Positions 23,385-37,212 are shown, counted from the first letter of the stretch. The stretch: 64,000 bases of DNA from Modestobacter italicus (GCF_000306785.1 NC_017955.1:4650001-4714000); one strand, 5' to 3'. The notes: generated by a model from the sequence alone, not told the origin. Program-made: numbers and translations.

Positions 23385-23960
23385 ATGACCGTTCCCGCGC
23401 AGCCCGCCGGCACCCCGCAGGACCCTCCCCCGACCGCGCCCGCGCCACGCCCCCGGCTGCGCCTGGTCGTCGTCCCGACACCCGGGCCGGCCCTGCTCGA
23501 CGAGCGGGCGCCGGTCCACCTCCTGGTGCCCGGTCGTCGCCCCCGCCGCCTCCCGCCGCCACCCGGGCCGCGACCCCGGCTCGACCAGCCGCCCGCCACC
23601 GAGACCCCGGACTTCGGCCCGACCTGGTCGCGCCGCAGCGAGCTGCCCGACCCGCAGGCGGTGGGCCGGCGGCTGGTCACCCTGACCCTCGAGGCCTTCG
23701 CGGGTCGCCGCCCCGTCGCGCAGCTGAAGCCGCTGGTCAGCCCCGGTCTGTTCACCGCGCTCAGCGAGCGGCGCCGGCCGCGCTGGTGCAGTGAGGGGAC
23801 CGCGCCGCTGCTGGTCGGTGCCGTGCGGGTGTGCGAGCCGGTGGACGGCGTCGCGGAGGTGAGCGCCGTCGTCCGCCGCGGCGGTCGCGCGCACGCCGTG
23901 GCCGCCCGGCTGGAGGGCATCGACGGCCGCTGGCGGTGCACGGCCCTGCAGATCGGCTGA
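23385..23960 (+). CDS. Rv3235-like family protein
   Basis: A 191-residue protein: a Pro/Arg-rich disordered first 85 residues and a folded C-terminal domain (DPQAVGRRLVTLTLEAFAGR to RWRCTALQIG) resembling the Rv3235 family. In mycobacteria this family also sits near secA. ATG 23385 has CAGGAGAG upstream. It is followed by a hairpin terminator shared with convergent secA. Function unknown; SecA-related or wall-related roles are guesses from position. Confidence 0.75.
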   Translation: MTVPAQPAGTPQDPPPTAPAPRPRLRLVVVPTPGPALLDERAPVHLLVPGRRPRRLPPPPGPRPRLDQPPATETPDFGPTWSRRSELPDPQAVGRRLVTLTLEAFAGRRPVAQLKPLVSPGLFTALSERRRPRWCSEGTAPLLVGAVRVCEPVDGVAEVSAVVRRGGRAHAVAARLEGIDGRWRCTALQIG

Positions 23961-23972
23961 GCCGGGCAGCAG

Positions 23973-24006
23973 GACGCCCCGCCGACCGGGTGGTCGACGG
24001 GGCGTC
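23973..24006. terminator. Bidirectional hairpin between the Rv3235-like gene and secA
   Basis: GACGCCCCG (from 23973) pairs perfectly with CGGGGCGTC (ending 24006); an imperfect inner stem CCGACC/GGTCGA closes a small loop. It sits between two convergent stop codons. Confidence 0.7.
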
Positions 24007-24019
24007 AGCTGTCAGGACG

Positions 24020-27085
<3,066 letters not shown>

Positions 27086-27091
27086 GACCCC

Positions 27092-27097
27092 AGCGTA
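27092..27097 (-). promoter_or_regulatory. -10 hexamer TACGCT of secA
   Basis: On the minus strand TACGCT is 6 nt before GTG 27085. With the opposite -10 at 27160-27165 it makes an 89-bp divergent leaderless promoter pair. Confidence 0.5.
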
Positions 27098-27159
27098 GGC
27101 GGCCCGGCTGGCGAGCGGTCCCGGCGCGGCCGGTGCTCCTGCCGGGATCGGCGGCTCCG

Positions 27160-27165
27160 TAGCCT
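27160..27165 (+). promoter_or_regulatory. -10 hexamer TAGCCT of the PPOX gene
   Basis: TAGCCT lies 8 nt before GTG 27174 without a ribosome binding site, so a leaderless start is inferred. Confidence 0.5.
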
Positions 27166-27173
27166 CCGCGAGC

Positions 27174-27608
27174 GTGTCCTCCCCCACCAGCCCCACGTAC
27201 GGCCCCGGCCTGACGGCCTTCTTCACCGAGCGGCACCTGGCCACCCTGACCACGCTGCGCGCCGACGGGACCCCGCACGTCGTCCCGGTCGGGGTCACCT
27301 TCGACCCCGTCACCGGCACCGCGCGGGTGATCACCTCCGGCACGTCGGCGAAGGTGCGGCACGTGCGGGCCGGGCAGGCGCGGGTGGCGGTCTGCCAGGT
27401 CGACGGGCGGTGCTGGGCCACGTTGGAGGGGACGGCGGTGGTCCGGGACGACGCCGCCGCGGTGGCCGACGCCGAGGACCGCTACGCCCGCCGCTACCAG
27501 CGCCCGCGGGTGAACCCGGCGCGGGTGGTCCTGGAGATCTCGGTGGACCGGGTGCTCGGCAACGCGGAACGCTGGCGGGCCCCCGAGCAGGAGGAGGGCC
27601 CGGCGTGA
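27174..27608 (+). CDS. PPOX-class F420-dependent oxidoreductase-like protein
   Basis: A 144-residue split-barrel flavin/deazaflavin protein. [26 protein letters not shown] at the N-terminus is the typical PPOX/F420-binding start, followed by [19 protein letters not shown] and the terminal [17 protein letters not shown] strand. Family members reduce substrates with F420H2; F420 synthesis genes (fbiA, fbiB) lie later in the window. Its stop overlaps the start of the GNAT gene. Substrate unknown. Confidence 0.78.
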   Translation: MSSPTSPTYGPGLTAFFTERHLATLTTLRADGTPHVVPVGVTFDPVTGTARVITSGTSAKVRHVRAGQARVAVCQVDGRCWATLEGTAVVRDDAAAVADAEDRYARRYQRPRVNPARVVLEISVDRVLGNAERWRAPEQEEGPA

Positions 27609-28169
27609 GCGGCATGGACCTCAGCGACATCGACCTGACCACCGAGGTGGTGCGCACCGAGCGGCTGGTGCTGCGCCCGTTCCGCCCGGACGACGTGGAC
27701 GCGGTGTTCACCGCCTGCCAGGACCCGGACATCGGCCGGTGGATCCCCGGCGGTCGGGACCTCCTACAGCCGCGAGGACGCCGTCTCCTGGGTCACCCGC
27801 GAGGCCCCGGGCGAGCGCGCGGCCGGGACCGGGCTGACGGTGGCGATCGAGGCCGACGGCCGCCTCGTCGGTTCGACGGGCGTGCACCGGATCGGGCAAC
27901 ACCCGCTCGGCCCGGAGGTCGGCTACTGGATCGCCCCGCAGGGGCGGGGGCACGGCTATGCGGCCGAGGCGGCGCACGCGATGGCCGAGTGGGCGATCGG
28001 ACTGGGCGCGCCGCGGGTGTACCTGGTCGCGGACGTGGCGAACACCGGGTCCCAGCACGTCGCCCGGAGGGCCGGGTTCCACCAGGAGGGCGTGCTGCGC
28101 TCCTACCTCCACTACCGGGACGGCGGCCTCGCTGACGCCGCGCTGTTCTCCCGGCTGCCCGGCGACTGA
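27605..28169 (+). pseudogene. GNAT acetyltransferase with a frameshift
   Basis: The first frame from GTG 27605 reads as a RimJ/RimL-type acetyltransferase N-terminus (VVRTERLVLRPFRPDDVDAV, then IGRWIP). From about 27750 the homology continues in another frame: GTSYSREDAVSWV, then an ADGRLVGSTGVHRI strand, the acetyl-CoA loop QGRGHGYAAEA and VANTGSQHVARRAGF, ending at 28169. Removing one C from the CCCC run at 27745-27748 restores one frame of about 187 codons. Either the gene is broken or the base is a sequencing error. It overlaps the PPOX stop by 4 bp and would be co-transcribed. Confidence 0.8.
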
Positions 28170-28254
28170 CGCGAGCGGGAGCATCGACCGAGGCCTGCGA
28201 GGGAGGAGCGGACCGGTCGCGGAAGGCGACGCGAGGACACTGGCGACTGACGTG

Positions 28255-28293
28255 CGGCGAGCCGCCCTCCGCGGTGCGGAGGACGGCTCGCCG
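28255..28293. terminator. Strong bidirectional terminator hairpin
   Basis: CGGCGAGCCG (28255-28264) pairs perfectly with CGGCTCGCCG (28284-28293), with an inner CCTCCGC/GCGGAGG stem and a short loop. It separates the GNAT gene (+) from hpf (-). Confidence 0.85.
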
Positions 28294-28315
28294 GTGTGCT
28301 GCCGCGCGCGTCGGG

Positions 28316-29065
28316 TCAGACGGCGGCGGGCTGCCGCTCCCCGGCCGCGCCGGCCATCGCCGTCGCGGCGGCCGGGGCGGCCCCGTTCCCGGGATCGACC
28401 GGGGGACCGAGGCGGATCAGGCCGTAGTCGAAGGCGTGCCGTCGGTAGACCACCGACGGCTGGCCGGTGTCGGCGCAGAGGAACATGAAGAAGTCGTGGC
28501 CCACCAGCTCCATCTCGTAGAGGGCCTGGTCGATGTGCATCGGGGTGGCCGGGTGGACCTTCTCCCGGACGATCCGCCCGGGCAGGTGCTCGTCCAGGTC
28601 GGTGACCAACGGGCTGTCGGCGGAGCCGGGGTCCCCGGCCAGCGCGGGTTCCGGGGCGCTGCTCACCCCGGCGGTCAGGTCGTCGGCGGGCACCACCGGT
28701 GGGGTGGGCTCGGGGACGGGGGCGGCGTCGATCCGCACGCTCGGCGGGGTGTGCCGACCGTGGTGGACGCGGCGGCGGTCGTTCGCCCGCCGCATCCGGC
28801 TCTCCAGCTTCCCCGCCGCCAGTTCCAGGGCGGCGTAGAAGTCCGGGGCAGAGGCCTCCGCACGGGCCACCGGCCCCTTGCCGCGGAGGGTGATCTCCAC
28901 GCGCTGGCAGTTGGCCGCCTGCCGCGGGTTCTTCTCGTGCAGCAGCTCGACGTCTATGCGGATGACCTTGCTGTCGAAGCGTTCGAGCTGGCCGACCTTG
29001 TCCTCCACATGGGTGCGGAAGTGCTCGGGCACCTCGACGTTCCGACCTCGGACGACGATCTCCAT
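28316..29065 (-). CDS. hpf: Long-form ribosome hibernation promoting factor
   Basis: A 249-residue HPF. The N-terminal S30AE domain (MEIVVRGRNVEVPEHFRTHV, about residues 1-105) binds the decoding centre. A variable Pro-rich linker follows, and the C-terminal dimerisation domain (about 160-225, REKVHPATPMHIDQALYEME to FMFLCADTGQPSVVYRR) drives 100S disome formation. Start ATG 29065 has GGGAGG upstream, and a TAGCGT -10 further up suggests its own promoter. It sits between comF and secA as in mycobacteria. Confidence 0.92.
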   Translation of the reverse strand: MEIVVRGRNVEVPEHFRTHVEDKVGQLERFDSKVIRIDVELLHEKNPRQAANCQRVEITLRGKGPVARAEASAPDFYAALELAAGKLESRMRRANDRRRVHHGRHTPPSVRIDAAPVPEPTPPVVPADDLTAGVSSAPEPALAGDPGSADSPLVTDLDEHLPGRIVREKVHPATPMHIDQALYEMELVGHDFFMFLCADTGQPSVVYRRHAFDYGLIRLGPPVDPGNGAAPAAATAMAGAAGERQPAAV

Positions 29066-29140
29066 CAGACCTCCCGGTTGAGCGGGCTGTGATCCAGCCG
29101 ACGCTAGACGCGTTGGTGGAGTCCCGACAGTGGGAGCGCG

Positions 29141-29947
29141 TCATCGCAGGTCCACCTCCTGTTCACGGACGGTGAACCCGCCGCGCAGCGCACCCGGCGC
29201 GCTGCGGCGCGGCTGCCGCGGGGTGGCCGCGACGACCGCGGCCAGCACCCTTTGGTGCCCGGCCGCGCGCAGCGCCCGGGCGGCCTCGGTCAGCGTCGCC
29301 CCGCTGGTCACGACGTCGTCCACCAGCACCACCCGGGCGCCCGGTGCGGGACGCGCGCGGTACCGCCCGGCCAGGTTCGCCCGGCGCTGGACGGCGTCCA
29401 GCCCGGCCGAGTCGCGCACCCGGCGGCTCCCGGCCCGGCTCACCAGCGGCGCCGGGTGGGCCGGCACCCCGGCGGCCCGCAGCTCGGCCGCGGCGACGTC
29501 GGCGAGCTCCCGCACGTGGTCCCGGCCGCGGCGGCGCACCGCCGCCGCCGCGCTCGGCACCGGCACGAGCAGCACCGGCCCGCCTCCGCCGTCCGGGACC
29601 CCGAGCAGCACGGCGGCGACCGCCAGGCCGAGCGCCGTCCCCAGCGGACCGGCCAGCTCGGCCCGCCCGTGCTCCTTGAACGCGATCACCGCCGGCTGCA
29701 CCGGACCGGCGTAGGCGCCGGCCGCCACGGTCGGCGGGAAGCCCGGCGGGTGGCGCCGCGGCTGGGCCAGCCGGGGCCGGGTCAGCAGCGTGCGGCAACG
29801 GCGGCACAGCACGGCGCCCGGCAGGGCGCAGCCGGCGCAGGTGCGCGGCAGCACCAGGTCGGCCAGCGCCCGCCCACCGGCCCGCAGGACCGCCGGGGGC
29901 TGCTGCCGCACGCCGTCCACGCTGCCCGTCCCGGCGGGCCCGGCCAC
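29141..29947 (-). CDS. ComF-family phosphoribosyltransferase-like protein
   Basis: A 268-residue ComF/GntX-type protein. The N-terminal zinc finger CAGCALPGAVLCRRC (near residues 37-51) is followed by a type I phosphoribosyltransferase domain with the PRPP loop VVLVDDVVTSGATL near 210. Enzyme activity of this family is not established; the Gram-positive prototype takes part in DNA uptake. It lies between lpqB and hpf, as Rv3242c does. Confidence 0.85.
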   Translation of the reverse strand: MAGPAGTGSVDGVRQQPPAVLRAGGRALADLVLPRTCAGCALPGAVLCRRCRTLLTRPRLAQPRRHPPGFPPTVAAGAYAGPVQPAVIAFKEHGRAELAGPLGTALGLAVAAVLLGVPDGGGGPVLLVPVPSAAAAVRRRGRDHVRELADVAAAELRAAGVPAHPAPLVSRAGSRRVRDSAGLDAVQRRANLAGRYRARPAPGARVVLVDDVVTSGATLTEAARALRAAGHQRVLAAVVAATPRQPRRSAPGALRGGFTVREQEVDLR

Positions 29948-30008
29948 CGGTCCGGGCCCACCCGGGGACGGGTGCCCCGGCTGGGGACGACGGCCGGCGG
30001 CCCGCCGG

Positions 30009-31748
30009 TCACATCGGGTAGAAGGGGGCCGTCCCGGGGAGGGGCTCCTGGCCGCGCACCAGCGTCACCCAGTTGCCGCCGGCGAGGGTCCACATCGTGC
30101 CGTTGGCGCTCACCAGCGGCTGCCGGCCCGGTGCCGCGGCCACGGCGGTCGGCTGCCCGGGCAGGCCCGAGGTGGTGTTGGTGGACAGCTCCCAGCCGTC
30201 GACCCCGACGGTGTACGGCACGGTGCGCTCGGTGCTCGGGTCGCCGGCGAGCAGCATGAGCAGCCCCGCGTTCCGCCACGCCACGTCGACGACCTGCTCC
30301 ACCGTGGGCGCGATCGAGCGCAGGTCGCGCACGCTCACCGCGTCGTCGTCCCGGACGACGGTGCCGACGTAGACCTGCCCGCCCTGGGCGCCCTGCAGGA
30401 CCACGGCCGCGCGGACGCCGTCCGGGGAGAGCTGGAACTGCGTCGCCCGGCCCAGGCCGGCCAGGGTGGTGGCGCTGACCGACTGGGCGGGCCCCCCGGA
30501 GGGCAGCCGCACCACGTCGGTGCCGTTGCGGACCGTCCACACCTCCGAGCGGGTGCCCGCCACCGTCGGGTCGGTGAAGCTCGCCCCGGACAGGGCCGGG
30601 GTGAGGTCGCCGCCGTAGGTGCCGGCGAGCAGGGTGGCCGGGTCGCCCGCGGGCGACACGATCGACGACACCCCGGCCATGAAGCCCAGCTGGCTGGTGC
30701 GGGCGTCGACGGTCACCGCGGCGGCCACCAGGCCGTACACCCCGGCGCCGGCCGGCCCGGGCGGGGTGCCGCCGTCGCTGGCCAGCCGGAGCCCACCGCC
30801 GGTGAGGTAGTGGCCGACCGCGCCGATGGGGGCGACGTCGGGGTCCAGCGCGACCCAGTCCGCGGTGCTCTGCGCGTCCGGGACGTCCGGCAGGTCGAGG
30901 CCCTGCCCGTCGCGCAGCACCCGGACGGTGTTGACGTCCAGCTGCGACAGCGACCAGGTCAGCTGGGCCGAGGCCGCCGCCAGGGTGGCGTCGGAGACGT
31001 CGGCGGGGAAGCTCAGGTCGACCGTCGCCGTGGTGTCGGTGACGCTGACCGTGCTGCGCAGCTGGGCGCCGGACAGCGGGTTCACCACGCCGGCCGCGAG
31101 CAGCGGCGAGGCGCCCTCGAGCAGCCGGGTGACCAGCGTGTTGGGCTGCGCCTCACCGCTGACCAGGTAGCGCGGGTCGGGGACGACGCGGGTCCCGGTG
31201 GGGTCGAGGAAGTAGGCGTCGACCTGCTCGTACGTGCGCGCGAAGTCCGGCTCCAGGAGGAGCAGCCCCTCGGGCGGGTCGGTGATCCGCCACTCGCCGG
31301 ACTCGTCGGAGAGCGTGAAGGTGCGGGTGTAGACCGACCCGGTGCCCACGATGAACACGCCGCGCTCGTCGACGGTGCCGACCAGGGTGCCGGTCACCAC
31401 CACGGTGCCCGGCTGGGACTGCACCGGGGCGTAGTCCTGGCTGATCACGGTCACGCCGTCGCTGTCGGACCAGTTCGTGGCGGCGTCGGCGGCCAGGTAC
31501 TGGCGGGCGACCGGGTGGTTGCGCACCGCGCTGGCGCTGGCGTCGATGAAGCCGCGGACGACCTCCTCCGGGGCCGCGCCGGCCTCCGGCGCCAACGGCT
31601 CCAGGCGGACGTCGTCGTCGCTGGGCTGGGCCACCTGGGTGATCCGGATGGCCGCGGACTCGGTGGGCACGGTGCTGCAGCCGGCGAGCAGCGCGGCCAG
31701 GACCAGGGCGAGGAGCGCGGCCGGGGTGCGCCGCGGGGAGCGGGTCAT
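30009..31748 (-). CDS. lpqB: Lipoprotein LpqB, partner of MtrAB
   Basis: A 579-residue secreted lipoprotein. The signal peptide ends in a lipobox LLAGC with Cys24. A GerMN domain spans about residues 190-300 (LVTRLLEGAS to TVDLSFPADV), and a C-terminal beta-propeller-like domain (VYGLVAAAVTVDARTSQLGF onward) fills the rest. LpqB binds the extracellular domain of MtrB and modulates MtrA phosphorylation. Its start overlaps the mtrB stop by 4 bp, fixing the operon mtrA-mtrB-lpqB. Confidence 0.93.
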   Translation of the reverse strand: MTRSPRRTPAALLALVLAALLAGCSTVPTESAAIRITQVAQPSDDDVRLEPLAPEAGAAPEEVVRGFIDASASAVRNHPVARQYLAADAATNWSDSDGVTVISQDYAPVQSQPGTVVVTGTLVGTVDERGVFIVGTGSVYTRTFTLSDESGEWRITDPPEGLLLLEPDFARTYEQVDAYFLDPTGTRVVPDPRYLVSGEAQPNTLVTRLLEGASPLLAAGVVNPLSGAQLRSTVSVTDTTATVDLSFPADVSDATLAAASAQLTWSLSQLDVNTVRVLRDGQGLDLPDVPDAQSTADWVALDPDVAPIGAVGHYLTGGGLRLASDGGTPPGPAGAGVYGLVAAAVTVDARTSQLGFMAGVSSIVSPAGDPATLLAGTYGGDLTPALSGASFTDPTVAGTRSEVWTVRNGTDVVRLPSGGPAQSVSATTLAGLGRATQFQLSPDGVRAAVVLQGAQGGQVYVGTVVRDDDAVSVRDLRSIAPTVEQVVDVAWRNAGLLMLLAGDPSTERTVPYTVGVDGWELSTNTTSGLPGQPTAVAAAPGRQPLVSANGTMWTLAGGNWVTLVRGQEPLPGTAPFYPM

Positions 31749-33478
31749 GCCCGCGGCCCGAGGAACGGCGGCCGCAGCGGCAGCGGTGAGCTGGTCAGCT
31801 CGCCGCCGGCGGTCATCGGCAGGGTGAGCCGGAACTGGGCGCCCTCGCCGGGCAGCCCCCAGACCTGCAGCCAGCCGCCGTGCAGGCGGGCGTCCTCCAG
31901 GCTGATCGACAGCCCCAGCCCGCTGCCGCCGACCGAGCGGACCCGGGCCGGGTCGGCCCGCCAGAAGCGGTCGAAGACGTGCTGGGCGTCGGCGGGGGTC
32001 AGCCCGATGCCGTGGTCGCGCACGGTGATGGCCACCGCGCTGCTCGAGGCGGCGAGGGTGATCTCGACCGGCTTGCCGGCGCCGTGCTCGATGGCGTTGC
32101 CGACCAGGTTGCGCAGCACCCGCTCGACCCGCCGTCCGTCGACCTCGGCGATCACCGACGTCGGCGGGACGGTCACCTGCAGCGCGCAGCCGAGCCGTTC
32201 GGCCAGCGCGGTCATCCCCTCGACCACCCGTTCCACCACGGGCACCAGGTCCTGCGGCTCGGGGTCGAGGGTGGCGGCGCCGGCGTCGTAGCGGCTGATC
32301 TCCAGCAGGTCCGACAGCAGGCCCTCGAACCGGTCGAGCTCGGCGCGCAGCAGCTCCGCGGACCGGGCGACCGCCGGGTCGAACTCCTCGCGCGCCTCGT
32401 GCAGCACGGCCGCGGCCATCTGCACGGTGGTCAGCGGGGTGCGCAGCTCGTGGGAGACGTCGGAGGTGAACCGCTGCTGCAGCTGGGAGAGCTCCTCCAG
32501 CTGGGTGATCTGCTTCTGCAGGCTGTCGGCCATCGCGTTGAAGCTGGTGGCCAGCCGGGCCAGGTCGTCCTCCCCGCGCACGACCAGCCGTTCCTCCAGG
32601 TGCCCGTCGGCCAGCCGCTGGGCGCTGCCGGCCGCCCGGCGCACCGGGTCGACCACCAGCCGGGTCACCAGCACACCGATGCCGGCGACGAACAGCGTCA
32701 GCACCGCGCAGGTGATCAGGACGGTGCTGCGGATCCCCTCGAGGCTCTGCTGCTCCTGCTCCAGCGGGAAGGCGAAGTACACCTCGACCCGGTCCCCGCT
32801 CTGGCCCTCGGTGGGCACCGGGGCACCCACCAGCAGCGTCGGCACCGGCTGCCCGGTGGCGTCGGGCACCAGGGCGTACCGGTAGGCCTGCGAGCCCTCG
32901 GCCACCTCGGCGCGCAGGTCGGCGGGGATCGCCGGGTAGACGTCGCGCCGGCTGGCGGCCGGTCGCTCCGCGTCGCCGGAGAGGTAGACCATGACGACGT
33001 CGAAGTCACCGGCCGCGCCGCCCCGGGACTGCAGGTTCTGCACCGTCCGGGACAGCGTGGAGCGGATGCTGGCCGAGTCGCTGGTGGCGATGCCGCTGAC
33101 CTCGGACTGGGCGTACTGCACGCCGGCCAGCGACTGGTCGACGGCGGCGCGCATCTTGGCGCCGAGCAGCTGGTCGCTGATCTGCCGGAACAGCACCAGG
33201 CTGACGATCACCACCATGACGCCGGCCACCAGCATGGTGATCGCGCCGACGCGCAGCTGCAGCGAGGACCGCCAGGCGTGCAGCCCGCGGCGGACGGCGC
33301 GTGCGGTCACCACGAGCACCCGCCGGCGGGTGCGGCGCAGCCGACGGCGGACCCCGGACCGCAGCTGGGCCTGCGACCGACGGGCCCGGTCCGGGGCCCT
33401 CCCGGCGGGCGGGGGGACCCGGGGACCCTCGGGGGCGCCGGCCTGGTCGACCGGCGGCGGTCCGGTCGTGGTGCTCAC
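31745..33478 (-). CDS. mtrB: Sensor histidine kinase MtrB
   Basis: A 577-residue sensor kinase. A Pro/Arg-rich cytoplasmic N-terminus is followed by a first membrane helix (about 77-97), an extracytoplasmic sensor region of about 150 residues, a second helix near 255, HAMP (VVDPVRRAAGSAQRLADGHL), HisKA with the H-box SDVSHELRTPLTT near residue 340, and HATPase with N (NLVGNAIEHG), G1 (DHGIGL) and G2 (GGSGLGL) boxes. It phosphorylates MtrA; in actinobacteria the pair links cell wall and division to DNA replication. Confidence 0.94.
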   Translation of the reverse strand: MSTTTGPPPVDQAGAPEGPRVPPPAGRAPDRARRSQAQLRSGVRRRLRRTRRRVLVVTARAVRRGLHAWRSSLQLRVGAITMLVAGVMVVIVSLVLFRQISDQLLGAKMRAAVDQSLAGVQYAQSEVSGIATSDSASIRSTLSRTVQNLQSRGGAAGDFDVVMVYLSGDAERPAASRRDVYPAIPADLRAEVAEGSQAYRYALVPDATGQPVPTLLVGAPVPTEGQSGDRVEVYFAFPLEQEQQSLEGIRSTVLITCAVLTLFVAGIGVLVTRLVVDPVRRAAGSAQRLADGHLEERLVVRGEDDLARLATSFNAMADSLQKQITQLEELSQLQQRFTSDVSHELRTPLTTVQMAAAVLHEAREEFDPAVARSAELLRAELDRFEGLLSDLLEISRYDAGAATLDPEPQDLVPVVERVVEGMTALAERLGCALQVTVPPTSVIAEVDGRRVERVLRNLVGNAIEHGAGKPVEITLAASSSAVAITVRDHGIGLTPADAQHVFDRFWRADPARVRSVGGSGLGLSISLEDARLHGGWLQVWGLPGEGAQFRLTLPMTAGGELTSSPLPLRPPFLGPRA

Positions 33479-33524
33479 GACCGGACGGGCTGCCCGCTCA
33501 CGGGACCCACCGGAGGTGTGCCGC

Positions 33525-34232
<708 letters not shown>

Positions 34233-34238
34233 GCCGCC

Positions 34239-34244
34239 ATTGTG
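34239..34244 (-). promoter_or_regulatory. -10 hexamer CACAAT of mtrA
   Basis: On the minus strand CACAAT is 6 nt before GTG 34232. C replaces the first T of the consensus. Leaderless start inferred. Confidence 0.4.
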
Positions 34245-34267
34245 CGCGATCACGACCAGATCACGAC

Positions 34268-34302
34268 CCGCCCCGCCCGGGGGAATCCCTCGGGCGGGGC
34301 GG
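34268..34302 (-). terminator. GC-rich hairpin downstream of ahcY
   Basis: CCGCCCCGCCCG (34268-34279) and CGGGCGGGGCGG (34291-34302) form a perfect 12-bp stem with an 11-nt loop, between the repeat element after ahcY and the mtrA promoter. It is probably the terminator that insulates mtrA. Confidence 0.75.
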
Positions 34303-34305
34303 AGG

Positions 34306-34378
34306 TGACGTGCTGGAACGGCCTGGCCGCAGGGACCCGCGGCGCGCGGAGCGTGTCGTGGGGGGCGGCCAGGTCCTT
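34306..34378 (-). repeat. Structured intercistronic repeat, copy A
   Basis: Starts directly beside the ahcY stop codon (34379-34381). Outer stem CCTGGCCGC (34322-34330)/GCGGCCAGG (34365-34373), conserved AGGGACC (34331-34337) and GGTCCTT (34372-34378), an inner stem, and the flank TGACGTGCTGGA at 34306. Copies B (41099) and C (55448) share this design; the stem sequences differ but stay paired. Confidence 0.75.
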
Positions 34379-35863
<1,485 letters not shown>

Positions 35864-36022
35864 GTCGCTCCAGTGTCCGGCCCGGCCCCGGGTGGGCGGG
35901 CGCTGTCGGTCGCTGAGATCTGAGCGAGCATGCCGAGGCTTCGGCGGGGCTCGTGCCGTCCCCACGGTACCGCTGCGCCCAGGGTGACCGCTGGCACGGC
36001 CACCCGCCCCGGAGGGCGGCCG

Positions 36023-37198
36023 TCAGTGGACGGCGGTGGTGGTGCGGAAGAGCAGCGCGGGACCCCGCGCGGTCACCGGTCGCCCGGCCGGCACGAAGGC
36101 CGACGCGCCCCGCTCGAGCACGATCTCGCCGTCGGAGGCGGTCAGCACGGCGGTGCCCTCGGCGCAGAGCAGCACCTGCGGCCCGCTGGTGGTCAGCACG
36201 CCCGGGTCGACGTCGACCTGCACCCGGGTGAGGTCGAAGTCCTCGACCGGGACCGGGTAGCGCAGCCCGCCGCGGCCGAGGACCGGGTGCAGCACGGGCA
36301 CCTTGCCGTCGGTGAAGTCCAGCACCTCGATGAGGGCGGCGAGGTCGACGTGCTTGCTGGTCAGGCCGCCGCGGAGGACGTTGTCCGAGCTGGCCATGAC
36401 CTCCACCCCGGCGCCGCACAGGTAGGCGTGCAGGTTGCCGGCGGGGAGGAACACCGCCTCACCGGGGGCGAGCCGGAGGTGGTTGCACATCAGCGAGATC
36501 ACCACGCCGGGGTCGCCGGGGTAGGTGTCGGCCAGGCTGGCCGCCCAGCGGTAGGTGTTGATGAACTCCGGGTCGTGCGCGGCGACGAACGCCGCGGCCT
36601 TGTCGGCGACGCCGCGCACCAGCGACTGCCGCCGCCGGGCCGACAGCGCCAGCAGCTGCGGGATGGCCGCGCGCAGCCCGCCGCGGGCCAGCGCCGCGAT
36701 CGTCGGCTTGAGCTCGGGCAGCTGCAGCTTGGCCAGGCAGTGCAGCGACTCCTCGACCGGCCGGAAGCCGCAGAGCGCCTCGACCTCGGTGATCGCGACC
36801 AGGATCTCCGGCTTGTGGTACGGGTCCTTGAAGGTGCGGGTGGGGTCGATGTTCGGGATCCCGGCCGCCTCCTCGGCGGCGTACCCGGCCTCGGCCTGCG
36901 CGGTGGTCGGGTGCGCCTGCAGCGACAGCGGCCGGTCGGCGGCCAGCACCTTCATCAGGAACGGCAGCCGGGGGCCGAACCGCTCGTGCACCGACGCGCC
37001 GAGCAGCCCGTCCGGGTCCGCGGCGATCGCCGCGTCCAGGCCGGTGCCGTCGGCCAGCACGCTCGGTGCGTCGGGGTGCGCGCCCATCCAGAGCTCGGCG
37101 TAGGGCTGGTCGGCCGGTGACGGGAGACCGAGCAGCTCGGGGATGACGGTGTGGCTGCCCCAGGGGTAGTGCCGCACGGGGCTCTTGAGCTGCCACAT
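36023..37198 (-). CDS. manA: Mannose-6-phosphate isomerase, class I
   Basis: Interconverts fructose 6-phosphate and mannose 6-phosphate, the entry to GDP-mannose. 391 residues, a zinc cupin enzyme. Seen: PWGSHTVIPELLG at the start, AELWMGAHPDAPS, the metal-site region LSLQAHPTTAQAEAGY near 90-105, YHKPEI near 133 and FLPAGNLHAYLCG near 255. Start ATG 37198 lies 8 nt after TAGCCT, so leaderless. Works with ManB and ManC in this window; the Mtb equivalent is Rv3255c. Confidence 0.93.
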   Translation of the reverse strand: MWQLKSPVRHYPWGSHTVIPELLGLPSPADQPYAELWMGAHPDAPSVLADGTGLDAAIAADPDGLLGASVHERFGPRLPFLMKVLAADRPLSLQAHPTTAQAEAGYAAEEAAGIPNIDPTRTFKDPYHKPEILVAITEVEALCGFRPVEESLHCLAKLQLPELKPTIAALARGGLRAAIPQLLALSARRRQSLVRGVADKAAAFVAAHDPEFINTYRWAASLADTYPGDPGVVISLMCNHLRLAPGEAVFLPAGNLHAYLCGAGVEVMASSDNVLRGGLTSKHVDLAALIEVLDFTDGKVPVLHPVLGRGGLRYPVPVEDFDLTRVQVDVDPGVLTTSGPQVLLCAEGTAVLTASDGEIVLERGASAFVPAGRPVTARGPALLFRTTTAVH

Positions 37199-37206
37199 CA
37201 GAGCTG

Positions 37207-37212
37207 AGGCTA
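37207..37212 (-). promoter_or_regulatory. -10 hexamer TAGCCT of manA
   Basis: On the minus strand, 8 nt before ATG 37198, with no ribosome binding site. Confidence 0.5.

Noticed and set aside
28170..28254. Extension of the GNAT gene past its stop codon
   Set aside because: The 27 open codons after the stop give an Arg/Glu-rich sequence with no resemblance to acetyltransferase ends.
34306..34378. Repeat element A as a simple rho-independent terminator
   Set aside because: A separate, stronger hairpin follows at 34268-34302, and loop and flank sequence are shared with copies B and C, which a plain terminator does not need.
35864..36022. Possible SAH or SAM riboswitch upstream of ahcY
   Set aside because: The 159-bp region was read on the minus strand; the conserved core of known SAH riboswitches is not present and only a short GCCTCGG-like stretch matches.
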